Of a stretch of DNA of 64,000 nucleotides, positions 53,641 to 62,647 are shown piece after piece. Where the stretch lies: assembly GCF_900580865.1 (NCBI RefSeq), contig NZ_UTBZ01000228.1:310001-374000 (forward strand). The letters run 5' to 3'. Both the position numbers and the translations under genes were made by a program. The stretch's first letter is position 1. The number at the start of each line of letters is the position of its first letter. Origin of the DNA: Pseudomonas viridiflava (GTDB lineage: Bacteria > Pseudomonadota > Gammaproteobacteria > Pseudomonadales > Pseudomonadaceae). A model generated the notes under the pieces. It worked only from the letters and a program-made list of their open reading frames with translations. It did no database searches and was not told the DNA's origin.

Positions 53641-56142
53641 ATGACCCGTTCTCCGTTCCGCCGTCTTGTGTTTGGCACCTTGCGCCGACTGTTGTACCTC
53701 TGGGTTCGCTCGGAGACGATCAATCAGTCGTCGTTCACCCTCAACCTCGACCGCAGTCGTCCGGTGTTCTACGTCCTGCAAAACCCTTCGCTGACCGATC
53801 TGGCGGTGGTCGACACCGAGTGCACCAAGGCCGGTCTGCCGCGTCCGGTGCTGCCGGTGTCAGTGGGTTCGCTGATCGAACCGGCGGCGTTTTTCTACCT
53901 GACGCCGGATCCGGACTGGCTCGGTCGCCAGGACAAACGCGGCGCGCCGCCGACCCTGACGCGTCTGGTCAGCGCACTCACCCAGAACGCTGCCGAAGAC
54001 GCTCAGATCATTCCTGTCAGCGTGTTCTGGGGTCAGTCGCCGGACAGCGAAAACAGTCCGTGGAAGCTATTGTTCGCCGATAGCTGGGCCGTTACCGGGC
54101 GCCTGCGTCGACTGCTGAGCATCATCGTCCTTGGCCGTAAAACCCGCGTGCAGTTCTCCGCGCCGATTCACCTGCGCGAGCTGATCGAGCACAACAAGGG
54201 CCACGAACGGACCGTGCGCATGGCCCAGCGCATCCTGCGCGTACACTTCCGCAACCTCAAAGCGGCGGTGATCGGCCCGGACATTTCCCACCGCCGTAAC
54301 CTGGTCAAAGGTCTGCTCAACCAGCCATTGGTCAAGCAAGCGATCCTCGACGAAGCCGAGCGCGAAAACATCTCCGCGGAAAAAGCCAAGGCCCAGGCCC
54401 TGCGCTACGGCAACGAGATCGCCTCGGACTACACCTACACCGCGATCCGCTTTCTGGAAGTAGTGCTGAGCTGGTTCTGGAACAAGATCTACGACGGCAT
54501 CAAGGTCAACCACATCGAAGGCGTGCAGAAGGTCGCCCAGGGTCACGAAGTGATCTATGTGCCGTGCCACCGCAGCCACATCGACTATTTGCTGCTGTCG
54601 TATCTGCTGTTCCGCAACGGCCTGACCCCGCCGCACATCGCCGCCGGGATCAACCTGAACATGCCGGTGATCGGCAGCCTGCTGCGCCGCGGCGGTGCGT
54701 TCTTCATGCGCCGCACGTTCAAGGGCAATCCGCTGTACACCTCGGTGTTCAACGAATACCTGCACACCCTGTTCACCAAAGGCTTCCCGGTCGAGTACTT
54801 CGTCGAGGGCGGCCGTTCGCGCACCGGGCGCATGCTGCAACCGAAAACCGGGATGCTCGCCATCACGATGCGCAGCTTCCTGCGTTCGTCGCGCATGCCG
54901 ATCGTGTTTGTACCGGTGTACATCGGTTATGAGCGTGTGCTGGAGGGGCGCACCTACCTCGGCGAACTGCGCGGCGCGAGCAAGAAGAAAGAGTCGATCT
55001 TCGATATTTTCAAAGTCATCGGCGCGCTGAAGCAGCGTTTCGGTCAGGTTGCGGTGAACTTCGGTGAGCCGATCAAACTGGCGGAATTCCTCGACGCCGA
55101 GCAACCGGACTGGCGTCAGCAGGAACTCGGCCCGCAGTACAAACCAGCGTGGCTCAACGAAACCACCAATCGCCTCGGCGAGAAAGTCGCGCAGCATTTG
55201 AACGAAGCGGCGGCGATCAACCCGGTCAACCTGGTGGCGCTGGCGCTGCTGTCGACTACGCGTCTGGCACTGGATGATCGCGCCATGGCACGAGTGCTGG
55301 ATCTGTATCTGGCGCTGCTGCGCAAAGTCCCGTACTCGCCGCACACCACCTTGCCGGAAGGTGATGGCCGGGCGCTGATCGAGCATGTGAAGGACATGGA
55401 CCTGCTCGCCGAGCAGAACGATGCGCTGGGCAAGATTCTCTATCTGGATGAGCAAAATGCCGTCCTGATGACCTACTACCGCAACAACGTGCTGCACATC
55501 TTCGCGTTGCCGGCGCTGCTGGCGAGTTTCTTCCAGAGCGCCTCGCGCATGAGCCGCGAACAGATCCTGCGCTACACCCGCGCACTGTATCCGTACCTGC
55601 AATCGGAATTGTTCATTCGCTGGACGCTGGACGAACTGGACGGTGTGGTCGATCAGTGGCTGGAAGCGTTCGTCGAACAAGGCCTGTTGCGTTTCGAGAA
55701 AGACGTCTATCTGCGTCCGGCACCCAGCTCGCGACATTTCGTCCTGCTGACGCTGCTGTCGAAGAGCATCGCCCAGACCTTGCAGCGCTTCTACATGACC
55801 GTGTCCTTGCTGCTCAACAGCGGCCAGAACAGCATCAGCGCCGAAGAGCTGGAAGACCTCTGCACGGTCATGGCCCAGCGCCTGTCGATCCTCCATGGCC
55901 TCAACGCCCCGGAGTTCTTCGACAAGAGCCTGTTCCGCCACTTCATCCAGACCCTGCTCGACCTCGACGTGCTGCGTCGCGACGAGGCCGGCAAACTGAG
56001 TTATCACGAACTGCTCGGCGAACTCGCCGAAGGTGCGGCCAAACGCGTGTTGCCGGCGGAGATTCGCTTGTCGATCCGCCAGGTCGCGCTGCATCGCAGT
56101 GAAGACGCTGCAGATCAGGTCGTCGCCCAACCCGAGACCTGA
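53641..56142 (+). CDS. plsB: Glycerol-3-phosphate acyltransferase PlsB
   Basis: An 833-residue inner-membrane enzyme acylating sn-glycerol-3-phosphate at position 1, the first step of phospholipid synthesis. The catalytic HX4D motif is His310-Asp315 in HRSHIDY, followed by the substrate-binding segments FFMRRTFKGN and FVEGGRSRTGR. Length is normal for PlsB. Followed by a REPIN. Confidence 0.97.
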   Translation: MTRSPFRRLVFGTLRRLLYLWVRSETINQSSFTLNLDRSRPVFYVLQNPSLTDLAVVDTECTKAGLPRPVLPVSVGSLIEPAAFFYLTPDPDWLGRQDKRGAPPTLTRLVSALTQNAAEDAQIIPVSVFWGQSPDSENSPWKLLFADSWAVTGRLRRLLSIIVLGRKTRVQFSAPIHLRELIEHNKGHERTVRMAQRILRVHFRNLKAAVIGPDISHRRNLVKGLLNQPLVKQAILDEAERENISAEKAKAQALRYGNEIASDYTYTAIRFLEVVLSWFWNKIYDGIKVNHIEGVQKVAQGHEVIYVPCHRSHIDYLLLSYLLFRNGLTPPHIAAGINLNMPVIGSLLRRGGAFFMRRTFKGNPLYTSVFNEYLHTLFTKGFPVEYFVEGGRSRTGRMLQPKTGMLAITMRSFLRSSRMPIVFVPVYIGYERVLEGRTYLGELRGASKKKESIFDIFKVIGALKQRFGQVAVNFGEPIKLAEFLDAEQPDWRQQELGPQYKPAWLNETTNRLGEKVAQHLNEAAAINPVNLVALALLSTTRLALDDRAMARVLDLYLALLRKVPYSPHTTLPEGDGRALIEHVKDMDLLAEQNDALGKILYLDEQNAVLMTYYRNNVLHIFALPALLASFFQSASRMSREQILRYTRALYPYLQSELFIRWTLDELDGVVDQWLEAFVEQGLLRFEKDVYLRPAPSSRHFVLLTLLSKSIAQTLQRFYMTVSLLLNSGQNSISAEELEDLCTVMAQRLSILHGLNAPEFFDKSLFRHFIQTLLDLDVLRRDEAGKLSYHELLGELAEGAAKRVLPAEIRLSIRQVALHRSEDAADQVVAQPET

Positions 56143-56149
56143 TGCCCCC

Positions 56150-56236
56150 TGTGGGAGCTTGCTCGCGAAGACGGAGTGTCAGTCGACATCTCAGTGACTG
56201 AAATACCGCCTTCGCGAGCAGGCTCGCTCCCACATT
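56150..56236. repeat. REPIN after plsB, shortened left core
   Basis: The right core is complete. The left core reads GTGGGAGCTTGCTCGCGAAG, missing the internal GAGCC segment. The spacer matches the 53074 copy. Confidence 0.88.
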
Positions 56237-56253
56237 GAAAAGGAGAACGTCCG

Positions 56254-56652
56254 ATGAAAAAACTCACCCTGCTCGCCGCCGCCACAATACTGAGCGCCTG
56301 CCAATCGACAACACCTGCCGGCAAGGTCGGTCTCGACGGTGAAGTGTTCTACCTGCAGCGCATCGCCCTGCCACCGAGCGCGACCCTCAGCGTCAGCCTG
56401 CAGGACGTTTCCCTGGCCGACGCGCCAGCCGTCGTACTGGACGAGCAAAAAGGCCCGGTCAAAGGTCAAGTGCCACTGCCCTTCCACTTGAGCTACGATC
56501 CGGCGCAGGTTAAAGCGGGCCACCGTTACTCGGTCAGCGCGCGCATTGAAGTCAACGGTGAGTTGATGTTCATCACCACCGAAAACCACGCCGTGCAACT
56601 CGACGGCAACGACCCGCAGCCGCTGAAAATCCGCGTCGACGCCGTTCGTTAA
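56254..56652 (+). CDS. YbaY-like lipoprotein
   Basis: A 132-residue lipoprotein. The signal peptide ends in lipobox LSAC with Cys16. The mature part (EVFYLQRIALPPSATLSVSLQDVSLAD as separate strands) fits the YbaY/YscW-like beta-sandwich family, found in the outer membrane of many gammaproteobacteria with no settled function. It has a clear AAGGAG ribosome site and sits 39 bases before the DUF4197 gene. Confidence 0.85.
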   Translation: MKKLTLLAAATILSACQSTTPAGKVGLDGEVFYLQRIALPPSATLSVSLQDVSLADAPAVVLDEQKGPVKGQVPLPFHLSYDPAQVKAGHRYSVSARIEVNGELMFITTENHAVQLDGNDPQPLKIRVDAVR

Positions 56653-56691
56653 TTCATTTTCCGCAACCCTTTCCGCAACAAGGAAGCCGCC

Positions 56692-57381
56692 ATGCTCCGC
56701 CCTACCCTTCGCTTCGCCGGCCTCTGTGCAGGCCTGATGATCTCCGCCAGCGCCATGGCCTTGTCGCTGAGTGACCTGTCGCAAAAAGACGCCACCGGCG
56801 GCCTCAAGGACGCCCTGACCCAAGGCGCGCAAATCGCCGTCAAACAACTCGGCACCCCCGGCGGCTTCAGCAACAACCCCGACGTGAAGATCGAACTGCC
56901 GGGCAAACTCGGCAAAGCTGCGAGCAAGATGAAAGCCTTCGGCATGGGCGCCCAGGTCGAAGAACTTGAAACCGCCATGAACAAGGCTGCCGAATCCGCG
57001 GTGACCCAGGCCCAGCCAATCCTCGTCGACGCCGTGAAGAAAATGAGCGTGGAAGACGCCAAAGGCATCCTCAGCGGCGGCAAGGATTCGGCCACGCAAT
57101 ACCTCGACAAATCCAGCCGCGAACAGATCCGCGCCAAGTTCCTGCCGATCGTCAAACAGGCGACCGACAAGGTTGGCGTAGCGCAGAAGTACAACTCGTT
57201 CGCTGGTCAGGCTGCTGCGTTTGGCGTGGTGGATGCGAAGAGCGCCAATGTCGAGAACTACGTCACCGAACAAGCGCTCAATGGCCTGTTCGAGATGATC
57301 GGCAAACAGGAAGAAACCATCCGCCAGAACCCGGCCGCTGCGGCGACCAGTCTGGCGAAGAAGGTGTTCGGCACGCTCTAA
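56692..57381 (+). CDS. DUF4197 family exported protein
   Basis: A 229-residue protein with a signal peptide (about 1-22, ending SASAMALS) and a helical DUF4197 body. Segments such as LTQGAQIAVKQLG and NGLFEMIGKQEETIRQNP are characteristic. The function of the family is unknown. Probably co-transcribed with the lipoprotein gene, so the two may form an envelope pair. The stop overlaps the convergent fic gene by four bases. Confidence 0.85.
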   Translation: MLRPTLRFAGLCAGLMISASAMALSLSDLSQKDATGGLKDALTQGAQIAVKQLGTPGGFSNNPDVKIELPGKLGKAASKMKAFGMGAQVEELETAMNKAAESAVTQAQPILVDAVKKMSVEDAKGILSGGKDSATQYLDKSSREQIRAKFLPIVKQATDKVGVAQKYNSFAGQAAAFGVVDAKSANVENYVTEQALNGLFEMIGKQEETIRQNPAAAATSLAKKVFGTL

Positions 57382-58769
57382 GCAGTCGCAACACGGGGGT
57401 GATTCAATTCGCTCCCGCGCTTCCCTCCACGTAAAGGGCTACGTAAAAAGAACACCCACTCCCGCCCCATCTTCTTTTTCTCAAAAACCTCTAATTGGTC
57501 CAGCCCCTCCAGGACCGAAGCAGCCTCGCTGTACGAGCAACCAAAATTTCCCGCAACATTGTTCGCTGTGAACTCCTTCGCCTCCCCGCTTTTTGCCGCC
57601 TGATACACCGCGCGCTGTTTTTCCGTCATCTGATCGAAGTAGCCAGAATTCGTCTGCCAGCGCTCGAACGCTTCGGTGTAGGCCACGCTCTTGCGGTAAA
57701 CATCGGCAAACCCGAGCACCGCTCGCTGGATCACCGAGCACTGGAATTCGATGAAGTACGTCAGATCCAGTTCATCCGCCTCGGTGTGCAGGTATGAACG
57801 TCCATATTTCACCGGCGCATTACGCAGTAACAAACTGATCGCAATGTAGCGAAACGCCGCAAATTCGTTCTTGAACATGAACCAGTAAAACAACGCCCTG
57901 GCGACCCGCCCGTTGCCGTCGCGAAAGGGATGTTCGTAGCCCAAGGCAAAATGCAGCGTGATCGCCTTGATCAGTGGATGCAGGTAGCTCGTCTCTTGCG
58001 GTGAGCCTTCGGGCAGGTTGATCCAGTGCGACAGTCGCGCCAGCCGCGAAACCAATCCTGCCGCAGGTGGGGGCCGGTGCACGGTGTTGCCTGCCCCGTC
58101 CTGAACGACCACTTCGTCATTGGTCCTGAACACCCCGGGTGAATACTGCTCGTCATCGATGCCCTCGACCCCCACCCGATGAATTGCTGCGATCAAATCC
58201 ACGCTCATGGGTTCGTAACGTCTCTCCCAGGCAAAATTCATCATCCGGTAATTCCCCATCACCATGCGTTCATCCGGAGTGCGGGGCTGGCGCTGGTGTT
58301 TGAGCATGTCCTTGGCCACGCGCGTGGTGGTCGCCGCGCCCTCCAGCTGGCTACTGGCGATGGCCTCGTCTTCGATCAAATCATTGAGCAGATAACTGAA
58401 ATGTGCCCGTTCGCCGATCTGGCTGGTCATATACTCCAGCGCAGCCGTACTGGCCTGTCGATCCACGATGGAAATGGTTTTCTGTGCCAACGGCGTCAGC
58501 AGATACTTGCCCCACTGCACCGGCTCGCCCAGCGCCAGCAGATTGATGTATTGGGCCGCCCGCGCCTTCTTGACCAACGCCCAACACAGCCTGGCATCCA
58601 GCCCCGCCGCCCAGCGATAACGCAACGCTTCAAATGGCAGATAACGACCTTGATCATCGAGCGGCTTGAGCAGCGCAAGATAATCCGCCAGACGATGTTT
58701 GTGGGGCGGGCGCACCAATAAGTCAAACACCGGGTCGGATCGGCCCTTCAAGGGTGGAGGCTTTTTCAT
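57378..58769 (-). CDS. Fic-domain protein with N-terminal inhibitory motif
   Basis: A 463-residue Fic/DOC protein, probably an AMP-transferase (AMPylase) on unknown targets. The active-site motif HPFRDGNGR starts at His280 and matches HPFx(D/E)GN(G/K)R fully. An N-terminal inhibitory helix motif (S/T)xxxE(G/N) is present as SSQLEG at 139-144, making it a self-inhibited class II Fic protein. The C-terminal part (about 385-445) looks like a winged helix. The start is uncertain: the ATG at 58769 is used, but a GTG at 58826 is also open. It stands alone, with no antitoxin-like gene beside it. Confidence 0.88.
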   Translation of the reverse strand: MKKPPPLKGRSDPVFDLLVRPPHKHRLADYLALLKPLDDQGRYLPFEALRYRWAAGLDARLCWALVKKARAAQYINLLALGEPVQWGKYLLTPLAQKTISIVDRQASTAALEYMTSQIGERAHFSYLLNDLIEDEAIASSQLEGAATTTRVAKDMLKHQRQPRTPDERMVMGNYRMMNFAWERRYEPMSVDLIAAIHRVGVEGIDDEQYSPGVFRTNDEVVVQDGAGNTVHRPPPAAGLVSRLARLSHWINLPEGSPQETSYLHPLIKAITLHFALGYEHPFRDGNGRVARALFYWFMFKNEFAAFRYIAISLLLRNAPVKYGRSYLHTEADELDLTYFIEFQCSVIQRAVLGFADVYRKSVAYTEAFERWQTNSGYFDQMTEKQRAVYQAAKSGEAKEFTANNVAGNFGCSYSEAASVLEGLDQLEVFEKKKMGREWVFFLRSPLRGGKRGSELNHPRVATA

Positions 58770-58907
58770 CAAGGCGGACTCAAGGACTCTGGAAAAGCAA
58801 AGGTTTGAGTACAGCACTCGCGGCACCCAGGCTCAATATCGGAGGTTTCTGAAAAAGATGTAGGAAGTGGCGGAGGCAGAGCGGGCTATGGTCGTCAGCT
58901 AGAGACT

Positions 58908-59163
58908 GGTCGGCTGTCAGGCCGCTTTCGCGAGCAGGCTCGCTCCCACAGTTGGATTGAGTACATCTGCAAAAAACAGGTCGGCTGTCAGGCCGCCTTC
59001 GCGAGCAAGCTCGCTCCCACAGTTGGATTGAGTACATCTGCAAAAACAGGTCGGCTGTCAGGCCGCCTTCGCGAGCAGGCTCGCTCCCACAGTTGGATTG
59101 CGTAAATCTGCAAAAAACAGGTCGGCTGTCAGGCCGCCTTCGCGAGCAGGCTCGCTCCCACAG
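58908..59163 (-). repeat. Tandem REP array, about 3.6 copies of 70-71 bp
   Basis: Units start at 58908, 58979, 59049 and 59120. Each begins GGTCGGCTGTCAGGCCGC, then has one REP core in the same orientation, then CAGTTGGATTG and a short A-rich tail. The copies differ at only a few bases; the last stops after the REP core. Confidence 0.93.
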
Positions 59164-59204
59164 AAGAGCAAAGCAAAGCCATGCCTACCACCCGCTCCTC
59201 ACCA

Positions 59205-59572
59205 CTCAACAGGATGAGCGTTAGCTCGGCTGCGGCTTTTGATCTTGATCTGGAAGCCCGTCGGCAGGCTGAGTGGAGGGATTGATCCGGGGGTGGGAGC
59301 GCAGCGACCGTTCGACGAAGTCGAACACATCGAAAGGAGGTGCAGCGAAGCCAACCGGAAGCGATGCCCCCGGATCGATCCCGGAGGGAAGGAACCCCGA
59401 GCCCCAGCGAGCGGGCCGAACGTCAGGGCGCAGACCTTTGGTTCCTTTGGGGCGTTTGCCAAAGGGACTCGCTGTAAGAGCGAAACCGCCAGCGGCAGCC
59501 CCCGAAGCAACGGATATTCACCCAAAACCCCAAGAGCATGGTCGGCCCGAAGGCCGCCACGTCACAAAAGAA
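59205..59572. other. Structured non-coding element downstream of mexK
   Basis: No credible gene is present in this 370-base stretch, but folding potential is high. A 15-bp long-range stem (59279-59293 with 59367-59381, one wobble) encloses a perfect GTTCGAC/GTCGAAC hairpin. Further stems are TTCCTTTGG/CCAAAGGGA (59442-59467) and TCGCT/AGCGA. From memory, similar segments occur repeatedly in fluorescent pseudomonads, so a dispersed repeat is likely, but this cannot be verified here. Confidence 0.5.
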
Positions 59573-62500
59573 TCAAGCGTCCTTACGCACCCGGAACCAA
59601 GCCGCATACAACGCCGGCAAAAACAACAGCGTCAGCGCAGTCGCAACAATCAACCCGCCCATGATCGCCACCGCCATCGGCCCGAAAAACACACTCCGCG
59701 ACAACGGAATCATCGCCAAAACCGCCGCCAACGCCGTCAACACAATCGGCCTGAAGCGTCGAACCGTAGCCTCGATAATCGCCTGCCAAGGCTTAAGCCC
59801 CGACGCAATATCCTGCTCAATCTGATCCACCAGAATCACCGAATTACGCATGATCATCCCTGACAGCGCAATCGTCCCCAACATCGCCACAAACCCGAAC
59901 GGCTGACGGAACACCATCAAGAACAACGTCACCCCGATCAACCCCAAAGGCGCCGTCAAAAAAACCATCGCCGTACGCGAAAAACTGCGCAACTGCACCA
60001 TCAGCAACGTCAGCACCACAACAATGAACATCGGCACCCCGGCGTTCACCGACTTCTGCCCACGCTCGGAGTCCTCCACCGTGCCGCCGACATCCAACAG
60101 ATAACCATCGGGCAACTCGGCACGAATCGAATCCAGCGTCGGCATGATCTGCTTCACCAGCGTCGCCGGCTGCTCCTTGCCATAAATATCCGCACGCACG
60201 GTCACGTTCGGCAGGCGATTTCGATGCCAGATAACCCCCTCTTCGAAGCCGTATTCCAGCGTGGCAATCTGCGACAACGCCACACTGCGGCCGTTATCCG
60301 TCGGCACCGCCAGACTCGGCAGCAACGACAATTCAGTGCGTTCATGCACCGTGCCGCGCAACAGAATCTCGATCAACTCATTGTCTTCGCGATACTGACT
60401 GACACTCGATCCGGTCAACGAACTCTGCAGAAATTTCGCCAGATTCGCCGTGCTCACACCCAACGCCCGGGCACGATCCTGATCGATATTCAGGTACACG
60501 ACCTTGCTCGGCTCTTCCCAATCCAGATGCACATTGACCACATGCGGATTCTCGCGAACCTTGGCCGCCACTTTGCGCGCCAGCGCACGGACTTCTTCGA
60601 TGTGTTCGCCGGTGACGCGGAACTGCACCGGATAACCAACCGGTGGACCGTTTTCCAAACGTGTAACCCGCGAACGCAATGCAGGAAATTGCTCGTTAAG
60701 CGTTTCGATCAACCAGCTGCGCAACGCCTCACGCTCCTCGATGTTCTTCGCCAACACCACAAACTGAGCGAAGCTCGCCGCCGGCAATTGCTGATCGAGC
60801 GGCAGATAGAAACGCGGCGATCCGGTGCCAACATAGGCGACATAATTGTCGATGCCCGCATGATCCTTGAGCATCGCCTCTAGCCGTTTGACCTCACCGG
60901 TGGTATTGGCCAGCGATGCGCCTTCAGCCAATTTCAGATCGACCATCAACTCCAGTCGATTGGAGGCCGGGAAGAACTGCTGCGGGACGAAGCGGAACAA
61001 CATCACCGAGGCGATAAACAGCCCCACCGTCAGCACGATCACGGTCTTGCGATGCATTACGCACCACTCGACCAGACGCCGAACGCGCTGATAAAACGGC
61101 GTGCCATACGGATCAGCCTGACCATTGGCTGTGCCGTGTTTGGCCGCGTGAATTTTCGCCAGATCCGGCAGAAGTTTTTCCCCCAGATATGGCACGAACA
61201 TCACCGCCGCGACCCACGAGGCCAGCAGCGCGATGGTCACCACCTGAAAGATTGAGCGGGTGTATTCGCCGGTGCCGGATTGCGCCGTGGCAATTGGCAG
61301 AAATCCGGCGGCAGTAATCAATGTCCCGGTGAGCATCGGGAACGCGGTGCTGGTCCAGGCGTAGCTCGCGGCGCGGATGCGATCAAAGCCCTGCTCCATT
61401 TTGATCGCCATCATTTCCACGGCAATGATCGCGTCGTCCACCAGCAAACCCAGCGCCAGCACCAACGCGCCAAGGGAAATTTTGTGCAGGCCGATGCCGA
61501 GGTAATACATGCAGGCGAAGGTCATCGCCAGCACCAACGGAATGGTCAGCGCCACCACCATGCCGGTACGCACGCCGAGGGAGAAGAAGCTCACCAGCAA
61601 GACAATCGCCAGCGCCTCGACCAGCACCTGGACGAACTCGCCGACCCCGGTTTTCACCGCCGCCGGTTGATCGGAAACCTTGCGTAATTGCATGCCGGCC
61701 GGAAGATTTTTCTGGATGCGCGAGAACTCGCCTTCCAGTGCCTTACCCAGCACCAGAATGTCGCCGCCATCCTTCATCGCCACCGCCAGACCAATCGCGT
61801 CTTCGCCCATGAAGCGCATGCGCGGCGCCGGTGGATCGTTGAAACCGCGACGCACATCGGCGACATCGGAGATGCGGAACGTACGATCACCGACGCGGAT
61901 CGGGAAGTTTTTTATCTCCTCGACCGTCTGAAAATTCCCCGAGACCCGTAGCTGCAAGCGCTCGCTACCGGTTTCGAAGAACCCCGCAGTGGACACCGCA
62001 TTCTGCTCTTGCAGCGCTTGTTGCACTGTTGCCAGCGGCAAGCCGAGGGTCGCCAGTTTGACGTTGGACAGCTCGACCCAGATCTTCTCGTCCTGCAAAC
62101 CGAGCAAGTCGACCTTGCCGACATCCTTGACCCGCTGCAGCTGGATCTGGATGCGGTCGGCGTAATCCTTGAGCACCGCGTAATCGAAACCGTCCCCGGT
62201 CAGCGCATAGATATTGCCGAACGTAGTGCCGAATTCATCGTTGAAGAACGGCCCCTGAATATCCGGCGGCAAGGTCTGACGGATATCGCTGACCTTCTTG
62301 CGAACCTGATACCAGAGGTCGGGGATTTCCTTGGAGTGCATCGAGTCGCGGGCTATGAACGTGACTTGCGATTCACCGGGGCGCGAGAACGACACGATGC
62401 GTTCGTACTCACCGGTTTCCATCAGTTTCTTTTCAATGCGTTCGGTGACCTGACGCGAGACTTCCTGCGCGGTCGCACCCGGCCAGCGGGTCTGGATCAC

Positions 62501-62641
62501 CATCGCCTTGAAGGTGAACGGCGGATCTTCGCTCTGGCCGAGTTTGGTGTAAGACAACGCACCGACGATGGCCAGAAGAAGCATCAGGAACAGTACGATC
62601 TGGCGATTACGCAGCGCCCATTCGGAAAGGTTGAAGCGCAT
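59573..62641 (-). CDS. mexK: RND efflux transporter MexK
   Basis: A 1022-residue inner-membrane RND pump of the AcrB/HAE1 superfamily, which exports drugs using the proton gradient. Topology is classic: helix 1 at about 12-30, a large periplasmic loop, helices 2-6 at about 330-530, a second loop, and helices 8-12 at the end. The proton-relay Asp pair is in LLVDDAIIAVEMM. The sequence and its place after plsB with mexJ and divergent mexL match the MexJK locus of P. aeruginosa. No outer-membrane channel gene is beside it, as in MexJK, which borrows OprM or OpmH. Substrates here are inferred. Confidence 0.9.
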   Translation of the reverse strand: MRFNLSEWALRNRQIVLFLMLLLAIVGALSYTKLGQSEDPPFTFKAMVIQTRWPGATAQEVSRQVTERIEKKLMETGEYERIVSFSRPGESQVTFIARDSMHSKEIPDLWYQVRKKVSDIRQTLPPDIQGPFFNDEFGTTFGNIYALTGDGFDYAVLKDYADRIQIQLQRVKDVGKVDLLGLQDEKIWVELSNVKLATLGLPLATVQQALQEQNAVSTAGFFETGSERLQLRVSGNFQTVEEIKNFPIRVGDRTFRISDVADVRRGFNDPPAPRMRFMGEDAIGLAVAMKDGGDILVLGKALEGEFSRIQKNLPAGMQLRKVSDQPAAVKTGVGEFVQVLVEALAIVLLVSFFSLGVRTGMVVALTIPLVLAMTFACMYYLGIGLHKISLGALVLALGLLVDDAIIAVEMMAIKMEQGFDRIRAASYAWTSTAFPMLTGTLITAAGFLPIATAQSGTGEYTRSIFQVVTIALLASWVAAVMFVPYLGEKLLPDLAKIHAAKHGTANGQADPYGTPFYQRVRRLVEWCVMHRKTVIVLTVGLFIASVMLFRFVPQQFFPASNRLELMVDLKLAEGASLANTTGEVKRLEAMLKDHAGIDNYVAYVGTGSPRFYLPLDQQLPAASFAQFVVLAKNIEEREALRSWLIETLNEQFPALRSRVTRLENGPPVGYPVQFRVTGEHIEEVRALARKVAAKVRENPHVVNVHLDWEEPSKVVYLNIDQDRARALGVSTANLAKFLQSSLTGSSVSQYREDNELIEILLRGTVHERTELSLLPSLAVPTDNGRSVALSQIATLEYGFEEGVIWHRNRLPNVTVRADIYGKEQPATLVKQIMPTLDSIRAELPDGYLLDVGGTVEDSERGQKSVNAGVPMFIVVVLTLLMVQLRSFSRTAMVFLTAPLGLIGVTLFLMVFRQPFGFVAMLGTIALSGMIMRNSVILVDQIEQDIASGLKPWQAIIEATVRRFRPIVLTALAAVLAMIPLSRSVFFGPMAVAIMGGLIVATALTLLFLPALYAAWFRVRKDA

Positions 62642-62647
62642 CGGGGC

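Noticed and set aside
57378..58769. Fic/antitoxin pair (toxin-antitoxin module)
   Set aside because: No separate antitoxin-like gene is beside it. The inhibitory motif is within the protein itself.
58925..59163. Possible CRISPR array at the tandem repeats
   Set aside because: The repeated unit includes a REP core and its flanks, with no variable spacers and no cas genes, so it is a tandem REP array.
59273..59863. 196-codon frame crossing from the structured element into mexK antisense
   Set aside because: It is Arg/Gln/Pro-rich, overlaps mexK on the other strand and has no ribosome site, so it is probably not coding.
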